From Bacteroidota bacterium (lineage in GTDB: Bacteria > Bacteroidota > Bacteroidia > 2-12-FULL-35-15): a stretch of DNA of 64,000 nt. Below, piece by piece: positions 58,533-64,000 of this stretch. The number at the start of each line of letters is the position of its first letter. Position 1 is the first letter of the stretch. The stretch covers positions 83,579-147,578 of the forward strand of contig JADJHE010000008.1 of the NCBI GenBank assembly GCA_016707685.1. The letters run 5' to 3'. Position numbers and translations under genes: made by a program. Below the pieces are notes generated by a model that was not told where the DNA came from, did not search any database, and worked only from the letters and a program-made list of their open reading frames with translations.

Positions 58533-59698
58533 ATGAAAAAAATAATGCTTTTAGGCTCTGGTGAGCTAGGTAAAGAGTTTGTAATCGCAATCAAGCGTTT
58601 AGGACAATATGTAATTGCTGTTGACTCTTATAACGATGCTCCTGCACAACAAGTCGCTGATGAACGCGAAGTAATTAATATGCTGGATGGTGCTGAGTTA
58701 GATCGTATTGTTGCAAAACACAAACCCGATATTATTGTTCCTGAAATTGAAGCAATTCGTACCGAACGTTTTTATGATTACGAGAAACAAAACATGCAAG
58801 TAGTTCCAAGTGCTAAAGCGGCTAATTTTACAATGAATCGCAAAGCCATTCGTGATTTAGCAGCAAAAGAATTGGGTTTAAGAACTGCTAAGTATGAATA
58901 CGCAAACAGTTTTGAAGAGTTGGTAGCTGCAGTTAAAATTGTAGGATGCCATGTGTAGTTAAACCTTTAATGAGTTCATCCGGCAAAGGACAAAGTGTAA
59001 TTAAGTCGGAAGCAGATATTCAAAAGGCATGGGATTATGCACAGTCGGGCAAACGTGGCGATTATACCGAAGTCATTGCCGAAGCATTTGTAAAATTCGA
59101 TTCTGAAATAACATTATTAACAGTTACACAAAAAAACGGGAATACCTTGTTTTGTCCACCAATTGGTCACCGACAAGAACGAGGTGATTATCAAGAAAGT
59201 TGGCAACCTGCTGAAATTAAAGCAGAACATTTAAAAGAAGCACAAGAGATGGCTGCAAAGGTAACAGCAGCATTAACTGGATCAGGGATTTGGGGTGTTG
59301 AGTTTTTCTTGGCACCCGATGGAGTTTATTTTTCTGAGCTATCTCCTCGTCCGCACGACACCGGAATGGTAACATTGGCTGGAACACAAAATTTTTCAGA
59401 ATTTGAATTGCATGCACGTGCTGTGTTGGGTTTTCCTATTCCAGAAATAACACAACAACGAGTAGGAGCAAGTGCTGTGATTTTGGCCGACAAAGAAGGA
59501 GTAAACCCAACATATTTTGGTTTAGAAAAAGCAATGAATCACACATTGAGTGATTTAAAAATATTTGGTAAACCAACTACTCGACCATACCGAAGAATGG
59601 CTGTTGCACTTACGTATGATAAAGTAGGAAGCAATGTTGATGCAGTAAAAGAAAGAGCCATTGCCATAGCAAAAGAAGTTAGTGTGCATTCAAATTAA
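58533..59698 (+). pseudogene. purT: Formate-dependent phosphoribosylglycinamide formyltransferase, one frameshift
   Basis: ATG at 58533 (MKKIMLLGSGELGKEFVIAI). The ATP-grasp N-terminus with IVPEIEAIRTERF and MNRKAIRDLAAKELGLRT reads to about 58945, where a base is missing in GGATGCC. The other frame then continues MPCVVKPLMSSSGKGQSVIK, GVEFFLAPDGVYFSELSPRP and HDTGMVTLAGTQNFSEFELH to the normal end. Restoring one A gives VGMPCVVKP and 388 residues, normal for PurT. It makes formyl-GAR from formate, ATP and GAR in purine synthesis. Upstream ORF extension into kbl is not used. Confidence 0.9.
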
Positions 59699-59737
59699 AT
59701 TTGAACAAGCCTCTTTTTCATTTACAATACTATTGAT

Positions 59738-59743
59738 AGGAGG
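59738..59743 (+). promoter_or_regulatory. Strong Shine-Dalgarno sequence before mnmH
   Basis: AGGAGG, 5 nt before a TTG (59749-59751). Such sites are unusual in this window and this one supports the TTG start. Confidence 0.6.
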
Positions 59744-59748
59744 AATTT

Positions 59749-60807
59749 TTGCCAACACCAATTGACATACATGAGTTTATAAAATTATCGGGAATACATC
59801 CGGTAATTGATGTGCGCACACCCGCTGAATTTAATCAGGGACATATTTGCGATGCACTTAATCTCCCTATTTTCACAAACGAAGAACGTGTTGTAATTGG
59901 CACACTCTATAAAAAAGAAGGAAAACAACCTGCTGTTCTAAAAGGCTTAGAAATTGTTGGTCCTAAGCTTCATGAATTTGTGAAGGAGGCAATTAAAATT
60001 AATAAAACTGGAATTTTTTTAGTGCATTGTTGGAGGGGAGGTATGCGTAGTTCGAGCATGGCATGGTTCCTCGAAACATATGGCTTTAAATGTTACACGT
60101 TAAAAGGTGGGTATAAAAGTTATCGAAAATTGGTTCTTGAAAGTTTTAACAACAAAAAGAATATACTTGTACTAGGTGGAAAAACAGGCACAGGCAAAAC
60201 AATCATTTTACAAGAACTCAAAAAGCAAAACGAGCAAATCATTGACTTAGAACAATTGGCACATCACAAAGGTTCCTCTTTTGGTGCACTTGGTGAAAAA
60301 GATCAACCCACCCAAGAACAATTTGAAAATAATTTGTCTTTTGAATTAGCTAAAGTTAATGAAGAGAAACCTTGTTGGATTGAAAATGAAAGCAGAAGAA
60401 TAGGAATTAATATTATTCCATTAGGCTTGTGGGAACAAATGAAAAATGCTGCAGTTGTAAATATCGAGCTTCCATTACAAGTACGATTGGATTATTTGGT
60501 AAAGGAATACGGAGTGTTTAGCAATGAAGAGTTGATGAGTGCAATACAACGCATTGGCAAGCGTTTGGGTGGGCAACATGTAAAAAGAGCCATTGGAGCA
60601 ATTGAAGATGGTGATTTTAAAACCGCATTTGAAATTTGTTTGGTCTATTATGATAAGACGTATAATTTTGGAGAAGAACAACACGAGAAAGAAAAAATAA
60701 TCCATTGTGAATTTGATAGCATGGATGTAAAAGAGATTACAAAAAGTATAAAAGAAGAAGCGATTAAGCTAACTAGTAGCAAGGAAGAAAAAGATGGAAG
60801 AAATTAA
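59749..60807 (+). CDS. mnmH: tRNA 2-selenouridine synthase
   Basis: 352 residues. A rhodanese domain has IDVRTPAEFNQGH and the catalytic cysteine in HCWRGGMRSSSMAWFL. A P-loop domain follows (LVLGGKTGTGKTIILQELKK) with QLAHHKGSSFGALGEKDQPT and the end LGGQHVKRAIGAIEDGDFKT. It replaces sulfur of 2-thiouridine with selenium using selenophosphate, with a geranylated intermediate. Start TTG at 59749 has a strong SD. It overlaps selD by 14 nt, the expected functional partner. Confidence 0.9.
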   Translation: MPTPIDIHEFIKLSGIHPVIDVRTPAEFNQGHICDALNLPIFTNEERVVIGTLYKKEGKQPAVLKGLEIVGPKLHEFVKEAIKINKTGIFLVHCWRGGMRSSSMAWFLETYGFKCYTLKGGYKSYRKLVLESFNNKKNILVLGGKTGTGKTIILQELKKQNEQIIDLEQLAHHKGSSFGALGEKDQPTQEQFENNLSFELAKVNEEKPCWIENESRRIGINIIPLGLWEQMKNAAVVNIELPLQVRLDYLVKEYGVFSNEELMSAIQRIGKRLGGQHVKRAIGAIEDGDFKTAFEICLVYYDKTYNFGEEQHEKEKIIHCEFDSMDVKEITKSIKEEAIKLTSSKEEKDGRN

Positions 60808-61558
60808 ATTAACACAGTATTCGCATGGTGCTGGATGCGGTTGCAAAATAGCACCACATGTATTGGAGCAAATATTAAAATCGAATTTTACTGCACCCAG
60901 CGATAAAAATTTATTAGTTGGCAATAGTACAAAGGACGATGCTGCTGTTTATGATATTGGAAACAACCAAGCAATTATAAGTACCACCGATTTTTTTATG
61001 CCCATCGTAGACGATGCTCATGATTTTGGAATGATAGCATCCGCAAATGCAATTAGCGATGTGTATGCAATGGGAGGGAAGCCTTTGCTTGCAGTTGCTA
61101 TTTTAGGTTGGCCTATCAATTCATTACCAGCCGAACTTGCTCAAAAAGTTATTGATGGTGCAAGAATGATTTGTGCCGAAGCTGGTATTCCATTAGCAGG
61201 CGGACATAGCATTGATAGTCCAGAGCCTATTTTTGGACTTGCTGTTACTGGAATGATTAACCCTAAAAATTTAAAACAAAACAATACTTCTAAAGAAGGC
61301 GATTTAATTTATTTAACAAAAAAAATTGGGGTTGGGATTCTTACAACGGCCGAAAAGAAAGGTCTTTTAAAAGAAGAGCACGTTGGTCTTGCCGCTTTAC
61401 AAATGAAAGCATTAAATAAGTTCGGAGAAAAGCTAGGCACTTTAGAATATGTAACTGCTATGACAGATGTTACAGGATTTGGATTGTTGGGTCATTTGAT
61501 AGAAATGGCCGAAGGCGCAAACATTACTGTTGAAAACAAAGCAAGAAAAGGTTGTTGA
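60794..61558 (+). CDS. selD: Selenide, water dikinase, C-terminally truncated
   Basis: 254 residues of an enzyme normally about 340-350 long. The N-terminal AIRS domain is complete, with the catalytic region SHGAGCGCKI (Cys codons, no Sec), DDAAVYDIG and GLAVTGMINP. The C-terminal domain begins (TDVTGFGLLGHLIEMAEG) and stops at GC-TGA; only 22 nt remain before the convergent radA stop. About 90 C-terminal residues are therefore missing, not just frameshifted. It makes selenophosphate for MnmH. A deletion or misassembly is likely. Confidence 0.88.
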   Translation: MEEIKLTQYSHGAGCGCKIAPHVLEQILKSNFTAPSDKNLLVGNSTKDDAAVYDIGNNQAIISTTDFFMPIVDDAHDFGMIASANAISDVYAMGGKPLLAVAILGWPINSLPAELAQKVIDGARMICAEAGIPLAGGHSIDSPEPIFGLAVTGMINPKNLKQNNTSKEGDLIYLTKKIGVGILTTAEKKGLLKEEHVGLAALQMKALNKFGEKLGTLEYVTAMTDVTGFGLLGHLIEMAEGANITVENKARKGC

Positions 61559-61580
61559 GATAATTTAGTGATTCAGTTAA

Positions 61581-62980
61581 CTAGCCAAATAACAAACTAA
61601 ACACTTCTTCAATTTTACCAACCATGGTAATTTTAATAGAATAGCTGTTGAGGTCTAACCCTTTTTTGTTGTACTTGGAAATAAAGATATGTTCAAAGCC
61701 TAATTTTTCTGCTTCGGATATACGTTGATCGATTCGGTTTACTGGGCGTATTTCACCACTCAAACCAACTTCGCCTGCAAAACATGTTTTAGCAGAAATA
61801 GGCATGTCCTCGTTGCTTGATAGCACCGCACAAACCAGCGCTAAATCAATTCCAGGATCTTCTACTTTTATTCCACCTGCAATGTTCAGGAATACATCTT
61901 TGATTCCCAAACGGAAACCACAGCGTTTTTCTAATACAGCAAGCAACATAGTTAATCTTCGTAAATCAAATCCTGTGGATGAACGTTGAGGTGTGCCATA
62001 AACTGCTGAACTCACCAGTGCCTGTACTTCAATCAGCAACGGACGTAATCCTTCCATGGTTGAGATTGCAACACCATTCCAAGTTTTCATCGATTTGAAA
62101 GAAGCACCTCCGAAGGATTAGAAACTTCTGACAATCCGCTGCCACTCATTTCATAAATTCCAATTTCGGAAGTCGAGCCAAAACGATTTTTTGTAGAGCG
62201 TAAAATACGATATACATGATGACGGTCGCCTTCGAATTGCAGAACCGTATCAACCATGTGTTCCAATACTTTTGGTCCTGCAATGCTGCCTTCTTTGGTG
62301 ATGTGTCCAATCAGGAAAACAGGAGTAGCAGTTTCTTTGGCATATTTGAGCAAATCGCCTGCACATCCTCGAATCTGTGATACACTGCCAGGCGATGATT
62401 CGATGTGTGCCGAATGCAATGTTTGAATAGAATCGACAATCAACAAATTGGGTTCAAGCAATTCTATTTGTTTGAAAATATTTTGTGTGGAAGTTTCAGT
62501 TAATACATAACAACTTCCAAACAATTTGGTAGCATCTGTTTTCGGACCAGCATTCGCAACAATGCGCTCGGCACGCATACGAATTTGTTGTTCGCTTTCT
62601 TCGCCCGAAACATAAAGCACTTTTAAATTTTTAAGATTGATGGCAATTTGCAACATCAAGGTAGATTTACCTATTCCTGGTTCACCACCAAATAAAATTA
62701 ATGATCCAGGAACAATTCCTCCTCCCAATACACGAGATAATTCTTTATCGTAAACAGGAATGCGGTGTTGCTCAGATAAATTAATTTCATCTACCAATTG
62801 TGGTTTTGCAGCACGTTGTGTACTTGTGCTTGCTATGCCTGGTGTTTTTGAATCAGTACCTTTTGATACAACTTCTTCTACATAGGTATTCCATTCGTTA
62901 CACGATGGACATTTTCCAATCCATTTTCCAGATTGTGCACCACAGTTTTGACAGAAATAAGTTGTTTTGAGCTTTGCCAA
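61581..62980 (-). pseudogene. radA: DNA repair protein RadA, one frameshift
   Basis: Start TTG at 62980 (AKLKTTYFCQNCGAQSGKW, matching the normal MAK...FxCxxCG start with the zinc finger CQNC...CPSC). Walker A is FGGEPGIGKSTLMLQIA, Walker B LLIVDSIQTLHS and the KNRFG motif in TKNRFGSTSEIGIYEM. The frame breaks after SEVLLSNR near 62090 and continues in the next frame with GVAISTMEGLRPLLIEVQAL and the LonC-like domain to LLFG. One net base is lost near 62088-62094; about 466 residues when repaired. RadA migrates branches in recombination. It starts 13 nt after the leuS remnant's stop. Confidence 0.88.
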
Positions 62981-62993
62981 TTTTTTAGGACTG

Positions 62994-63702
62994 TTAGATA
63001 ACGATGTTTCAATTTTGTTGTACCACAATGATTTTTTAGGCGTTTTACCTTATCGAAGTTTTTTGTGGTTTTTGTTCTAAGCTTACCACTTCTTTTTCAA
63101 TTTTGTTTTTCATTAATTCTTAGTGAATCATACTCTTGGAAAAAACTATTTTCGAAACCATTAAATAGGTTAGTTGAATGGAGCTTTCTACTAAATATGA
63201 TTCTTCTGGAAATTTTTGGGAAAGTAGCATACTTGATGGTTTCTTTGTGTCTAATTTGTTCCCAGCAATTCTTCTCCATTCGGATTTAATGGCTTACGGT
63301 GCAATCACCTGATTGCTAATCGCTCCAATATTTCACGTTTGTTGCATTTCAATCAATAAGTTCATTCACGCTTAAAACAACAAAATTACTTACCGAAGTA
63401 ACATTGAACGAAATGAGTTACTGATATCGGTTCGTGTTTTTAATGGTTTTGTTTGCAGATCTTTGAATTCATCTTTGGGGCAGTGCTTGGAGCCATCCTT
63501 GAAAATGTTCAAGTTTTGCCGGTTGCATCGTTGTGATACAATCTCCACATAGTTTACGAATAAAGATTGATTACCTGTAATGCCATTGGTATTCCATCCT
63601 TTTTGAAAGTTCAGATTGCCCCGACCCAATTGCATTGAACATTTCATACGAGCGCAAACAATCAGCGCCGTATTGTTCAACCATCAAATCGGGACTAACT
63701 AC
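62994..63702 (-). pseudogene. leuS: Degraded 3' end of leucyl-tRNA synthetase
   Basis: The minus-strand frames carry scattered LeuRS segments: VVSPDLMVEQ then YGADCLRSYEMF (63702-63637), WNTNGITG (63596-63573), a PKDEFKDLQTKPLK-like stretch, VSNF...NEL, CNKREILERLAI (63346-63311), WEQIRHKE then YATFPK, EIEKEV-type helix and a final KIIVV..NIVI with TAA at 62994-62996. Frame changes are needed roughly every 50-100 nt. Only about the last 230 of some 920 residues are represented. The catalytic core and KMSKS are absent. The stop is 13 nt before radA. Either decay or a poor-quality contig end. Confidence 0.75.
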
Positions 63703-63790
63703 AGTTCATTCGTTTTTGTTCTTCTTGATGATTTCCACAAGCAGATAAAAAAAGAGTACCGATACTTGCAGCGATTAATAATTTTTTCAT
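63695..63790 (-). pseudogene. Lipoprotein N-terminus fused to the leuS remnant
   Basis: MKKLLIAASIGTLFLSACGN, a signal peptide with lipobox LSAC, runs 31 residues (to HQEEQKRMNCS) and stops at TAG inside the leuS-like region. The rest of the lipoprotein is absent. This looks like a rearrangement or chimeric join. Confidence 0.55.
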
Positions 63791-63872
63791 TTTATTTTTT
63801 TAAGATTTTAGTTTAACAATACAAAGTAAGGTTATTTTCAGGAGTTAATTTATGATTGTTCGCAGTTTAATA

Positions 63873-64000
63873 TCATTCGTTTAATAATTTTTCATTGAAC
63901 AGAGTGTCAATCTTACAAATTTAGTGTGTGGCATCACCTGTTGTTGGTCCGTTGAAATCCAGTATAAATTTGCGTACTATTCCTTTTTATCGATGTAAAT
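63873..64000 (-). pseudogene. Possible C-terminal remnant of a thioredoxin/TlpA-like protein
   Basis: In-phase pieces read IYIDKK, GIVRKFILDFNGPTTGDATH (63980s to 63923) and, after a TAA, IDTLFNEKLLNE with stop TGA at 63873-63875. The order resembles the end of TlpA-like redoxins (ID-G-V-KI-TGF-GP-TG). At least one frame change is needed. The gene begins outside the window. Low confidence. Confidence 0.3.

Noticed and set aside
61556..61558. TGA at the end of selD as a selenocysteine codon
   Set aside because: The frame after it closes at another stop within four codons, and the catalytic position uses Cys codons.
63390..63680. 96-residue minus-strand ORF as a new small protein
   Set aside because: Its WNTNGITG and PKDEFKDL segments are LeuRS residues in one of several shifted frames.

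Overview
The window is about 64 kb of AT-rich DNA from a member of the Bacteroidota; the order cannot be fixed from this sequence. The assignment rests on several C-terminal type IX secretion (T9SS, por) sorting domains of the YPNPF...GIYF type, two CarboxypepD_reg-like TonB-dependent receptors, SprB/PKD-like adhesin repeats, two-component propeller proteins, DUF4421, WG-repeat and CWC-type small proteins, and recurrent TAnnTTTG -7 promoter boxes just upstream of start codons with almost no Shine-Dalgarno sequences.

Layout. 0-8 kb: the start of a TetR-type regulator, then a tandem array of three large secreted T9SS adhesin-like paralogues, the middle one broken. 8-26.5 kb: mostly housekeeping and intact genes (asnS, a propeller/PP2C signalling protein, 3-hydroxyanthranilate dioxygenase with a TonB receptor, dprA, DUF502, Lrp plus YjbR, an acyl-CoA carboxylase beta subunit, an rRNA methyltransferase-like gene, and a gltX / TonB receptor / folB / CWC operon), then a tRNA-Cys(GCA). 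27-37.5 kb: accessory DNA with WG-repeat, ankyrin and LamG proteins, a K+ channel, a TPR histidine kinase with a frameshifted LuxR-type response regulator, a frameshifted aryl-sulfotransferase-like T9SS protein and a DUF4421 gene with an internal stop. 37.6-47 kb: typA, an MFS transporter, a CoA-transferase, a YbjN-like protein, a lipoprotein, a frameshifted dipeptide epimerase, a histone H1-like 57-residue Lys/Ala protein, an RsmB-like methyltransferase, a membrane protein and a secreted cupin. 47-54.7 kb: a giant alpha-2-macroglobulin gene (one frameshift) and a FAD oxidoreductase. 54.8-57.2 kb: a RimB-RimK-aspartoacylase-like operon, probably for glutamylation. 57.2-64 kb: kbl, purT, mnmH, selD and radA, then remnants of leuS, a lipoprotein and perhaps a thioredoxin-like gene.

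The most important general observation is that at least nine otherwise well-conserved genes are interrupted by single-base indels or single in-frame TAG codons. They include housekeeping genes such as purT, kbl and radA. The 6-34 kb part is clean and the last 3 kb are heavily damaged. This pattern fits residual assembly error or a low-quality contig end at least as well as true gene decay, so the broken genes are annotated as merged loci with the break marked.

No CRISPR array, IS element, phage or defence system was recognised. The strongest candidates for new biology are the tandem mosaic adhesin array, whose signal-peptide codons form terminator-like hairpins; the Lys/Ala-only histone-like protein; the ankyrin/LamG pair divergent from a sensor kinase; and the A2M protein carrying a TonB-box/plug-like segment.
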